Below are positions 1-6,007 of a stretch of DNA of 13,704 nucleotides, piece by piece. Numbering within the stretch: position 1 is the first letter of the stretch; the number at the start of each line of letters is the position of its first letter. Under the pieces are notes generated by a model. It made no database searches and had not been told where the DNA came from. It was given only the letters and a program-made list of their open reading frames with translations. A program made the position numbers and the translations under genes. This DNA comes from Nitrososphaerota archaeon (GTDB lineage Archaea; Thermoproteota; Nitrososphaeria; Nitrososphaerales; UBA57): positions 1 through 13,704 of the forward strand of contig JACPBJ010000144.1 in NCBI GenBank assembly GCA_016180375.1. Direction: 5' to 3'.

Positions 1-252
1 GCCGTAAGTAACTATATTCGCCAGACAAGAGGCAAGAGAGAAAACTGGCAACGTGAGAGAGAGATTGAGATGTATTGCGATGTAATAGCATCAATGATCG
101 CCAATGGTGCAGATGAAATCGAAATCTTAGATAGATTCAATGAAGCGACAAAGTTCATCAGGAAGAATAGACTGCTGTGCGACATCCATAAAGAATTGGA
201 ACCAGATTTCGACATCGAATCATGTCATATCTGCGACAGGCCGAATCCCTAG
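1..252 (+). CDS. C-terminal part of an unknown protein
   Basis: The reading frame is open from the first base and ends with TAG at 250-252, so the gene begins upstream of the window. The 83 visible residues are mostly charged and predicted helical: an Arg/Glu-rich start, then repeated acidic and Ile/Leu positions. They end in a short tail with SCHICDRPNP. The CHIC pair could be half of a zinc-binding site, but the partner cysteines are not clear; two lone cysteines lie at residues 25 and 60 of the visible part. An internal ATG at 70 has no TATA-like or Shine-Dalgarno signal, which argues against it as the true start. I do not recognise the family. The gene ends 46 bases before the next start. 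Confidence 0.55.
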   Translation, partial: AVSNYIRQTRGKRENWQREREIEMYCDVIASMIANGADEIEILDRFNEATKFIRKNRLLCDIHKELEPDFDIESCHICDRPNP

Positions 253-268
253 TCATATTTCGCGTTAA

Positions 269-276
269 TTTATTAG
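269..276 (+). promoter_or_regulatory. TATA-like box of the 59-residue protein gene
   Basis: The octamer TTTATTAG is centred 26.5 bases upstream of the ATG at 299, the spacing expected when an archaeal transcript starts on or next to the start codon. The same octamer occurs in front of the Nudix gene on the other strand. It favours the ATG at 299 over the out-of-phase ATG at 292, which would give only 27 codons. Confidence 0.55.
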
Positions 277-298
277 CCGAATTTTTTGAGGATGGTTA

Positions 299-478
299 AT
301 GGCCAAGCAGAAGGTTGCTACGAAAAGGCTCGTGCTGATGAAAGACAAGAAGAAGGTAAGGAAATCGAATTCTGAGTGGGAGGTTGCTCTTTGGGAAATG
401 CTACACCATTCGCAGATACACAGTCAGTGGGGCATTGACAGCATAGCAGTTCAAGACGAAGAAGAGATGGAGGAATAA
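299..478 (+). CDS. Small charged protein, 59 residues, unknown function
   Basis: ATG at 299 opens a 59-codon frame ending with TAA at 476-478. The first 23 residues are strongly basic (MAKQKVATKR, then KDKKKVRK). The middle holds two tryptophans (SEWEVALWEMLHHSQ) and the end is acidic (QDEEEMEE). A bipolar basic-to-acidic layout suits a small nucleic-acid or protein-binding factor, but no known domain is recognised. Support comes from a TATA-like box at the right distance (269-276) and a GAGG 7 bases before the ATG. The gene lies 46 bases after one gene and 40 bases before the membrane methyltransferase gene, all on the same strand, so co-transcription is possible. The reverse-strand frame over the same bases looks like a shadow. 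Confidence 0.6.
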   Translation: MAKQKVATKRLVLMKDKKKVRKSNSEWEVALWEMLHHSQIHSQWGIDSIAVQDEEEMEE

Positions 479-518
479 GGAAAATTGTTAAACGCCTCGA
501 GCAACGGATAATCAAGAG

Positions 519-2219
519 ATGTATGGTAAAGGGAGCTCCAAGAGTTTCTCGCTCATCTTAAGAGCGCAAGTAATCATTGCCGGAGCAGCGATAATGGTTC
601 TGGAGCTGCTAGGGAGTAGACTACTCGCTCCATATTATGGAAGCACGCTATTCGTCTGGGGTAGCCTGATTGGAGTCGTGCTGCTAGGACTTGCGATGGG
701 ATATTATTTTGGAGGCAAAAAGTCCGATGCCAATGCCAGTTACAGAGAGTTTTCATCGCTGATTTTTCTAACGGGCATCTACACTCTTTTCATAACTTAC
801 GCAGCTCCTATGCTCTTTCAGATCGCACTTGCCTTGCGTCTGGGAGAGAGATACGGCCCATTGGCGGCATCAATAATGCTTCTTGCAGTGCCTTCATTTC
901 TGCTAGGAGGAATTGCGCCGTATGCGATCAAGCTTAGCACAAAATCACTAGATAGGGTAGGTACGACTTCAGGAAACTTGTACTCGCTTTCTACAGTCGG
1001 AAGCATACTGGGCACGTTTCTGACTACTTTCCTACTTATCCCAGAGCTGGGAGTGAATACAATACTTTACGCTCTTTCGTCTATTTTGATTATAGCGTCG
1101 CTATTCGGTCTTGCCTCCCGCCTGAAAGTGGTAGGAATTATACTCATAGCAATTTCAATCGGACTCGCATTCGCGCCGCAAATTCCTAGCGGAGGAGTAG
1201 TTTTCCAGAAGGAGACGTTATACCACAAACTTGTCATTCAGGATGATGCTATTACAGGCATCAGAACTATGTTGCTGGACAATAACTTTCACAGCGGCAT
1301 GGATCTCAGAGATCCTGACAGAATAGTTTACCTCTATACAGCATATTTTCATGTTGCTCTCGCGTACAGTCCAAAGATCGAAAACGTGCTGTTCGTTGGT
1401 GGAGGAGGTTTTTCCGCGCCGAAAAAGTTCCTTAAGGATTATCCGAATGTTAGCATTGATGTTGTAGAAATCGATCCTGATGTGGTGAAAGCCGCGAAGG
1501 ACTATTTTTTTGTTGAAGAAAATCCCAAACTTCATGTCTATACGGAAGATGGGAGAGTATTCCTTTCAAGGAGCGGCAAGAAGTATGATCTTATTGTGCT
1601 TGATGCATACGCAAGAACCTACATCCCATTTCATTTGATGACGAAAGAATTCTTGATGCTCGTTAACAGCAGGTTGACTGAAAACGGAATCGTAGTTTCA
1701 AATGTCATAGCGTCCTTGAATGGAGATGCATCGGTACTCTTTCGTTCGGAGCTTAGAACCATACAGTCAGTATTTCCCAGTGTTGACGTGTATCCAGTTT
1801 CTGGCGATGGTTCACAGGTTCAGAACATAATAGTCATCGCGACAAAATCGTCTGATGATCTCTCAACAGCAGCCCTTCAGTCAAGAGCCTCCGGGATAGT
1901 TAAGCTGCCAAGAATTAGTGAATATCTAGAGAACCATTTGAAGACCAATACAAATGTGGATGATGTTCCTGTTCTCACTGACGACTTTGCACCAGTAGAG
2001 AATTTCCTGAATCCACTGACTGGAAGAACCTATGTTAGAGAAATTGAATTTGCAAATAAAACCCTCGCTTCAGTTGTGCAGACTATTAACCCGCCTACTG
2101 AGTCTGTTAGATTCGAGTTGCCTTCCGCAATAATAATGGTAATCGTTGCATCGGTAGGCTTTGTCACATTGGCAGTAAGATCTCGAAAATCTGGAAAGTA
2201 TTTCGCAAACCGTTATTAG
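519..2219 (+). CDS. Membrane-anchored spermidine-synthase-like protein
   Basis: This 566-residue protein joins a hydrophobic N-terminal half to a cytosolic SAM-dependent-methyltransferase fold of the spermidine synthase type. About seven membrane helices lie within residues 13-222, beginning with IMVLELLGSRLLAPYYGS, which is typical of the fused membrane/spermidine-synthase family. The Rossmann part covers residues 288-400: VLFVGGGGFS (290-299), the acidic ribose-binding strand DVVEIDPD (314-321), EDGRVFL (343-349) and the catalytic-position Asp in VLDAYA (360-365). LTDDFAPVE (486-494) is also usual in fused members. A last membrane helix lies at about 536-553. The GGGDG aspartate and the YHE motif of true spermidine synthases are absent, so the substrate is unknown. 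It may be a polyamine or another amine. A weak TATA-like TTGTTAAA sits about 30 bases before the start. Confidence 0.85.
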   Translation: MYGKGSSKSFSLILRAQVIIAGAAIMVLELLGSRLLAPYYGSTLFVWGSLIGVVLLGLAMGYYFGGKKSDANASYREFSSLIFLTGIYTLFITYAAPMLFQIALALRLGERYGPLAASIMLLAVPSFLLGGIAPYAIKLSTKSLDRVGTTSGNLYSLSTVGSILGTFLTTFLLIPELGVNTILYALSSILIIASLFGLASRLKVVGIILIAISIGLAFAPQIPSGGVVFQKETLYHKLVIQDDAITGIRTMLLDNNFHSGMDLRDPDRIVYLYTAYFHVALAYSPKIENVLFVGGGGFSAPKKFLKDYPNVSIDVVEIDPDVVKAAKDYFFVEENPKLHVYTEDGRVFLSRSGKKYDLIVLDAYARTYIPFHLMTKEFLMLVNSRLTENGIVVSNVIASLNGDASVLFRSELRTIQSVFPSVDVYPVSGDGSQVQNIIVIATKSSDDLSTAALQSRASGIVKLPRISEYLENHLKTNTNVDDVPVLTDDFAPVENFLNPLTGRTYVREIEFANKTLASVVQTINPPTESVRFELPSAIIMVIVASVGFVTLAVRSRKSGKYFANRY

Positions 2220-2220
2220 C
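2213..2220 (+). promoter_or_regulatory. Possible TATA-like box of lpdA
   Basis: TTATTAGC is centred about 25 bases before the lpdA ATG at 2241 and overlaps the stop codon of the preceding gene. It may give lpdA its own leaderless transcript. The short 21-base gap would equally allow read-through from upstream. Confidence 0.35.
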
Positions 2221-2240
2221 AGTTCTGAGATAGGCGGGGC

Positions 2241-3650
2241 ATGCCACGACACACTGATGCAATTGTCATAGGAGCAGGACCAGGCGGGTATGTAGCTGCG
2301 ATAAGGCTTGCTCAGCTTGGCAAGAAAGTAATTTTGGTGGAGAGGCATAAACTTGGAGGAGAATGTCTGAATTATGGTTGCATACCATCCAAGGCGCTGA
2401 TCACTGCAAGTAAGCTATTCGATAAGGTCAAACACGCTTCCCAGATGGGGATAGAGGTTGCGGGTGCGAAGGTGGATTTTAAGAAACTTCTGCAATGGAA
2501 GCAAAGCATTGTTGACAAGCTCGCTTCAGGGATCGCGTTTCTGCTCAAAGCAAATTCCGTCGAAATTGTTTATGGGGAAGCAAAATTCCTGTCAAAAAAT
2601 GAAATTGAGATAAAGAAGAGCGATGGAAATGAAAGAATATCTGCTGATAGTTTCATAGTCGCTACAGGGTCTTATCCGCTTTCGATTCCTAGATTCGCAA
2701 TTGATGGAAAAGACATCCTCTCTTCTAAGGAGATGATGGAGCTGAGTAATCTCCCAAAGAGGCTTCTGGTAATTGGCGGTGGCGCGATAGGACTCGAATT
2801 AGGAACTACGTTTGCGAAGATGGGTACGAATGTCATAATTGTAGAGATAACTAATTCCCTACTTCCGGGTACAGATCGCGATATGACTGCAGTAGTGCAG
2901 AGAACTCTTGAAAAACATAGCGTAAAGGTATACTTGAAGGCTTCTTGCGAAGGATTTACGAAGACTTCTGAAGGGCTGAAAGTTTCCATAAAGACGGAAT
3001 CTGGAAACGTGGAGGAGATAACGGATAAGATTCTTGTTTCGGTTGGCAGAAAGGCAAACATTGCTAACATGAATTTAGAGAGGCTCGGAATTGAACTAGA
3101 TCAAAGAGGCTTCGTTAAAGTCAATGAAAAAATGATGGCGAGCGTTCAGGGGATTTATGCAATAGGCGATATTACAGGTCCTCCTTATCTTGCTCACAGA
3201 GCTTCCAAACAGGGAATCGTTGCTGCAGAGGTCATTGCTGGGCTTCCCAGCGTGTTTGAAGATAGTGTGCTCCCCACTGCTATTTTCACAGATCCTGAAG
3301 TTGCGAGCGTTGGCCTAACGGAGGAAGAGGCAAAGAAGCAAGGAATCGATGTTGATGTTGCAAGGTTCCCCTTCTCAGCCCTCGGGAGATCTTTGACTGC
3401 TGGCGAAACTGAAGGCTTCGTTAAAATGGTCATTGAGAAAGAGGGTAAGCGGGTCTTGGGGGTTCAGGTTGTAGGACCTAGTGCATCTGATCTGATAAGT
3501 GAGTGTTCCCTTGCTCTGGAGATGGGCGCAACTGCTGAGGACGTAGCTTTAACGATTCATCCTCATCCAACATTGCCAGAGTCGATAATGGAGGCTGCAG
3601 AAGCGGTGCTTGGCAAAGCCATACATACTGTAAACAAAAAGAAAGCTTAG
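2241..3650 (+). CDS. lpdA: Dihydrolipoamide dehydrogenase (E3)
   Basis: This FAD flavoprotein reoxidises dihydrolipoyl groups with NAD+. It is the E3 subunit of 2-oxoacid dehydrogenase complexes and of the glycine cleavage system. At 469 residues it has the usual family length. The FAD-binding GAGPGG lies at residues 11-16 and the redox disulphide CLNYGC at 42-47, followed by IPSK. The NAD-binding GGGAIGLELG is at 179-188 and the second FAD motif YAIGD at 306-310. The dimer-interface active site HPHPTLPE at 440-447 contributes the His442/Glu447 pair typical of lipoamide dehydrogenases rather than of mercuric or glutathione reductases. No E1, E2 or glycine-cleavage gene is visible nearby, so its partner complex is encoded elsewhere. 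Its stop overlaps by 4 bases the end of the convergent HTH-protein gene. Confidence 0.95.
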   Translation: MPRHTDAIVIGAGPGGYVAAIRLAQLGKKVILVERHKLGGECLNYGCIPSKALITASKLFDKVKHASQMGIEVAGAKVDFKKLLQWKQSIVDKLASGIAFLLKANSVEIVYGEAKFLSKNEIEIKKSDGNERISADSFIVATGSYPLSIPRFAIDGKDILSSKEMMELSNLPKRLLVIGGGAIGLELGTTFAKMGTNVIIVEITNSLLPGTDRDMTAVVQRTLEKHSVKVYLKASCEGFTKTSEGLKVSIKTESGNVEEITDKILVSVGRKANIANMNLERLGIELDQRGFVKVNEKMMASVQGIYAIGDITGPPYLAHRASKQGIVAAEVIAGLPSVFEDSVLPTAIFTDPEVASVGLTEEEAKKQGIDVDVARFPFSALGRSLTAGETEGFVKMVIEKEGKRVLGVQVVGPSASDLISECSLALEMGATAEDVALTIHPHPTLPESIMEAAEAVLGKAIHTVNKKKA

Positions 3651-4111
3651 GCGCTTCTCTTTGAAAGAATCTCTTCAAGAACTTTCAGGCTGTCTTTGAG
3701 CTGTTTTATGGGAGATAGAGGGTTGTAGCCAGGCTTGTCCTTTTCTAAGGTTTCGAGAACTATAGGAGGAACAGTGTTGAGATACTCCTTACCAGACTCG
3801 AAGAGAGCCATAAGATCTTTTGTTTCAGCTCTTTCAAGCTCTGATCTTCTCCCATGGTAGAACCTGCCTTTATCATCAACCAGAGTTACTCTGTCATTGC
3901 CTTGGGTTTCTTGCAGAATATCCTTCCAAAATTTCTTGTCGAATTCGGTAACTTCCACCTGCTTGCTCTTCAGCTTCCTTGCGAATGATTCACGTTTCTT
4001 CTTTGCAGCATCTTCGCTTATGCCAAAAATCTGCGCAATTTCGTCAAATTTGAGGCCTAGTTCCTTAAGGTGATAGCAACCATCCTCTATTGCCAGTTCA
4101 AACGTATCCAT
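3647..4111 (-). CDS. HTH-containing protein, unknown role
   Basis: This 154-residue protein begins with ATG at 4111. Residues 18-45 (LGLKFDEIAQIFGIS, then EDAAKKKRESFARKL) resemble a helix-turn-helix of the kind that ends sigma-like or small transcription regulators, so DNA binding is likely. The rest is charged and helical, with VTLVDDKGRFYHGRRSELER (76-95) in the middle and PLSPIKQLKDSLKVLEEILS (131-150) at the end, possibly a dimerising helix. No enzyme motif is seen. It starts 2 bases after the 59-residue gene and lies in the same direction as the LLM oxidoreductase gene, so the three probably form one transcript and this may be its regulator. That link is inference. The gene ends inside the last codons of lpdA. 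Confidence 0.7.
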   Translation of the reverse strand: MDTFELAIEDGCYHLKELGLKFDEIAQIFGISEDAAKKKRESFARKLKSKQVEVTEFDKKFWKDILQETQGNDRVTLVDDKGRFYHGRRSELERAETKDLMALFESGKEYLNTVPPIVLETLEKDKPGYNPLSPIKQLKDSLKVLEEILSKRSA

Positions 4112-4113
4112 AT

Positions 4114-4293
4114 CTACTCATCCATGTACTTTCTTGCTTCCTTTAGTATTGCCTGATGATCTAAAGACAGCAAGCCATGACTTACGCCCATTACGTAAAA
4201 TCTTACCGCCTTCTTCGGATCAACTTCCAGCTTCTTTGCTATCTTCTCCATGCTTTCGATGATCTGCCGAGGGGATTTGTAATGCAGGGACAT
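4114..4293 (-). CDS. Small protein, 59 residues, unknown function
   Basis: The frame ends with TAG and could start at several places. I chose ATG at 4293 (MSLHYKSPRQIIESMEK) because the longer version would run back into the LLM gene. A strong TATA-like GTATAAAT at 4300-4307 predicts transcription from about 4277, inside this choice. The true start could therefore be the ATG at 4251, giving 45 residues (MEKIAKKLEVDPKKAVRFYV). The protein looks like a small all-helical domain: a basic first helix, then GVSHGLLSLDHQ, then an acidic last helix ending RKYMDE. No family is recognised. It is separated by 31 bases from the LLM stop codon and by 2 bases from the HTH gene, an operon-like arrangement. 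Confidence 0.6.
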   Translation of the reverse strand: MSLHYKSPRQIIESMEKIAKKLEVDPKKAVRFYVMGVSHGLLSLDHQAILKEARKYMDE

Positions 4294-4299
4294 CCGCGC

Positions 4300-4307
4300 A
4301 TTTATAC
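4300..4307 (-). promoter_or_regulatory. TATA-like box inside the HTH-protein unit
   Basis: On the minus strand GTATAAAT is one of the best TATA matches in the window. It lies between the LLM gene and the small-protein gene. It would start transcripts near 4277, allowing the last two genes of the unit to be expressed separately from the LLM gene. Confidence 0.4.
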
Positions 4308-4324
4308 AAAACTGGCTAATAGGA

Positions 4325-5305
4325 TTAGTGGAACTTGGGGAGCACGCCCTCGCCAAAGAGCTTTATCGTTTCAAGGTTATGCGAGTCGGGGAAATTTACG
4401 ATTAGATAGTCAAGTCCGAGGTCGAAGATTCTGTGTATAGTTTCTGTGCATTGCTCAGGGGTGCCGATAATAAACCTCTTCAGCCTATCTTCAAGCGTGG
4501 TAACTCCTGTAGCTCCTGCAGTAGGCTGCTGAGGTACGTATTTCTTGATCCTCGCTTTGACATCTGTGTCATTCCTTCCAATTATAACTCTAGCTAATCC
4601 TGTCTTGAAGATAGAATTGTAATCCCTTCCTAGGGCTTGGCAGTGCTGTTTCAGTGCTGAGAGTTTATTCTTTACCCTATCAAGATCTGCGCCTCCAAAA
4701 ACATTGCAAGCATCCGCATATTGAGCTACGATTCTGAGAGTGACCTTTTCTCCATCTCCTCCGACCATGATCATTGGATGCGGCTTCTGTATGGGCTTTG
4801 GATTGCAGACGGCATTTTTTATGCGATAATATTTCCCTTCGAAACTTGCCTTATCTTCAGTCCACATCTTCTTGAGTATCTGCAGAGTTTCATAAAGGCG
4901 CTGAAACCTTCCCTTCATCATTTCGATGGGGAATCCATACGCTTGGTGCTCTAGCTCGTACCATCCAGCGCCGATTGCCATTATCAATCTTCCATTGCTT
5001 ATGTTGTCCACGGTTGCTCCCATCTTTGCCAATAGAGCGGGGTTTCTGAAGGTGTTGCAGGTCACCATCGTTGAAAGTTTGATCTTCTGGGTCGTTGCTG
5101 CTAAAGCCGCTATTGTCATCCACCCCTCTAAGATTGGGTCCTCTGGAGGGTTGATTCCCGGTATCTGCATCAGATGGTCCATGACGTAGAAGGAATCAAA
5201 GCCGTAGTGCTCAGTTTCTAATGCTATATTCTCTAGGGTGCTGTAGACTTGGTCGTTTGGAACCCCGAATGTATGGTTTGGCTGCTGGAAGCCGAATCTT
5301 TGCAA
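4325..5305 (-). CDS. LLM-class (F420-type) oxidoreductase
   Basis: This 326-residue protein belongs to the luciferase-like monooxygenase superfamily, TIM-barrel enzymes that use reduced F420 or FMN. Signs are FYVMDHLMQIPG (39-50), the conserved run from FRNPALLAKMGATVDNISNG (86-105) to GRLIMAIGAGW, then YELEHQAYGFP, and later PKPIQKPHPMIMVGG (169-183). C-terminal IGTPEQC and LDYLIVNFP complete the family pattern. The overall look is of the probable F420-dependent group related to Rv1855c; the substrate is not predictable. The start must be the TTG at 5305: going upstream in frame there is no ATG or GTG before a stop at 5345-5347, and TTACTAAC is centred about 28 bases before it. It leads the minus-strand unit with the small and HTH proteins. 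Confidence 0.9.
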   Translation of the reverse strand: MQRFGFQQPNHTFGVPNDQVYSTLENIALETEHYGFDSFYVMDHLMQIPGINPPEDPILEGWMTIAALAATTQKIKLSTMVTCNTFRNPALLAKMGATVDNISNGRLIMAIGAGWYELEHQAYGFPIEMMKGRFQRLYETLQILKKMWTEDKASFEGKYYRIKNAVCNPKPIQKPHPMIMVGGDGEKVTLRIVAQYADACNVFGGADLDRVKNKLSALKQHCQALGRDYNSIFKTGLARVIIGRNDTDVKARIKKYVPQQPTAGATGVTTLEDRLKRFIIGTPEQCTETIHRIFDLGLDYLIVNFPDSHNLETIKLFGEGVLPKFH

Positions 5306-5364
5306 GTTTATCTGGCTGTCGTAGAGTAAGTTAGTAAGTTTTGCCTACGCAAGGGTAAATGCAC

Positions 5365-5396
5365 GCCCCTGCGCAAAAGATAGCGGGGGGGCTGCA
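5365..5396. repeat. GC-rich repeat, copy A
   Basis: It begins GCCCCTGCG, has a short A-rich middle, then a run of seven G and ends CTGCA. It shares its order of blocks with copy C (5534-5569): GCCCCTGCG, CAAA, ATA or TAG, C followed by seven G, TGCA. It lies 60-91 bases upstream of the LLM start, so it could also be an operator for that gene. Confidence 0.6.
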
Positions 5397-5422
5397 ACAT
5401 AAAGTAAGATTAATACTTGCTT

Positions 5423-5463
5423 GCCCCTGCATGTGTTCATACTCCCCCGGGGGTAGTTGTGCA
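5423..5463. repeat. GC-rich repeat, copy B, with C5G5 palindrome
   Basis: It starts GCCCCTGCATG and ends TGTGCA like the other copies. The G run is replaced by the perfect palindrome CCCCCGGGGG at 5444-5453. It is the most divergent copy. Confidence 0.5.
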
Positions 5464-5525
5464 TTTGCCGTATTGTTGATGGATTGTATATGGAAAGATT
5501 GGACAAGTGCCTATGGCATTTGTTA

Positions 5526-5569
5526 AGGGGTACGCCCCTGCGTGCAAACTATACGGGGGGGAGTCTGCA
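5526..5569. repeat. GC-rich repeat, copy C, with short hairpin
   Basis: The GCCCCTGCG block, a CAAAC middle, ATAC followed by seven G, and TCTGCA match copy A. Its left edge forms a perfect hairpin, AGGGG-TACG-CCCCT (5526-5539), so the copy can fold two ways: CCCC with the upstream GGGG, or with the downstream G run. Confidence 0.6.
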
Positions 5570-5677
5570 TGAGATCGGATTTCTCTGTTTTGATTGCTTC
5601 ATGTCACAGAGAAAGCTCTTACAATTGTATGAAATCAATGTTATTTTACTGTTATTCTCTGATTGGTAAATGAGTAG

Positions 5678-5691
5678 AGTACTATAGTACT
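5678..5691. repeat. Perfect 14-bp palindrome
   Basis: AGTACTATAGTACT reads the same on both strands with no spacer. Such a site suits a dimeric DNA-binding protein, but no promoter or gene start is close enough to assign it. Confidence 0.55.
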
Positions 5692-5709
5692 AGAGAGTTG
5701 GTTCTGTTT
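5689..5709 (+). repeat. Direct repeat, left copy
   Basis: ACTAGAGAG followed by TTGGTTCTGTTT. The right copy (5785-5807) has ACTAGA, a different 5-base spacer, then TTGGCTCTGTTT. The last 12 bases differ at one position, and the copies are 96 bases apart. Confidence 0.4.
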
Positions 5710-5784
5710 GGTTTGCCCGCATGAAAAGATGAAATGGTCAGCACAAGGCAAGGAAAGAAAACTTGCATTCTGGAATCCGAAATA

Positions 5785-5807
5785 ACTAGATACTATTGGC
5801 TCTGTTT
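5785..5807 (+). repeat. Direct repeat, right copy
   Basis: ACTAGATACTA followed by TTGGCTCTGTTT; partner of 5689-5709. It may be a duplicated protein-binding site or a decayed insertion edge. Short length makes chance possible. Confidence 0.4.
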
Positions 5808-5817
5808 ACCTATTAGG

Positions 5818-5834
5818 GTGCTACATTATAGCAC
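5818..5834. terminator. Hairpin after the nucleotidyltransferase unit
   Basis: GTGCTA and TAGCAC form a 6-bp stem around a 5-base loop. It begins 17 bases after the stop codon of the 51-residue gene on the minus strand. There is no U run after it, so it is a weak terminator candidate. It could instead be a binding site. Confidence 0.3.
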
Positions 5835-5851
5835 AAATGGGGCCGATTAAT

Positions 5852-6007
5852 CTATGCTCCAATAATATCCTTCTGCTCGGAGCTCCATTTCTTGTTGGAG
5901 GTCTTCTTCATCCTTTCTACATACGTGTCAATAAACTCCAACCTTGCTCTGAAATTATCTTCCTTCAGCTTTTCCAATTCCTTTAAGCTGACATGAGGGA
6001 GTTTCAT
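5852..6007 (-). CDS. Small partner protein, 51 residues
   Basis: ATG at 6005-6007 shares the four bases ATGA with the TGA stop of the nucleotidyltransferase gene, the classic sign of translational coupling, and the frame ends with TAG at 5852-5854. The sequence MKLPHVSLKELEKLKEDNF, then RARLEFIDTYVERMKKTSNK, then KWSSEQKDIIGA is all-helical and highly charged. The LEFID...WSSEQ pattern reminds me of small archaeal proteins found beside nucleotidyltransferases, but I cannot confirm this without a search. A role as binding partner, antitoxin or adaptor of the nucleotidyltransferase is inferred from coupling alone. Confidence 0.75.
   Translation of the reverse strand: MKLPHVSLKELEKLKEDNFRARLEFIDTYVERMKKTSNKKWSSEQKDIIGA

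Larger units (their letters stand above)
5306..5851. other. Repeat-rich 546-base region without a convincing gene
   Basis: No reading frame here looks like a real protein. The only longer one (TTG at 5457 to 5669, plus) runs through a GC-rich repeat and has an unnatural composition. The region holds three GC-rich repeat copies (5365-5569), a 14-bp palindrome, an imperfect direct repeat and a hairpin near its right end. The left edge must contain the promoter of the LLM gene. The rest is AT-rich and resembles remnant or accessory DNA. Confidence 0.6.

Noticed and set aside
4114..4356. Longer 80-residue form of the small protein
   Set aside because: The extra N-terminal residues overlap the end of the LLM gene and look like random coding; ATG at 4293 or 4251 is more natural.
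5385..5561. G-quadruplex potential of the seven-G runs
   Set aside because: The G runs are single and far apart; four close runs on one strand are lacking.
5365..5569. CRISPR array
   Set aside because: Only three imperfect copies, spaced unevenly (58 and 111 bases), with no constant repeat length and no cas gene nearby.
5457..5669. 70-codon plus-strand frame across repeat copy C
   Set aside because: It starts with TTG, has no promoter signal, runs through the GC-rich repeat and has an odd composition with many Cys and Leu.
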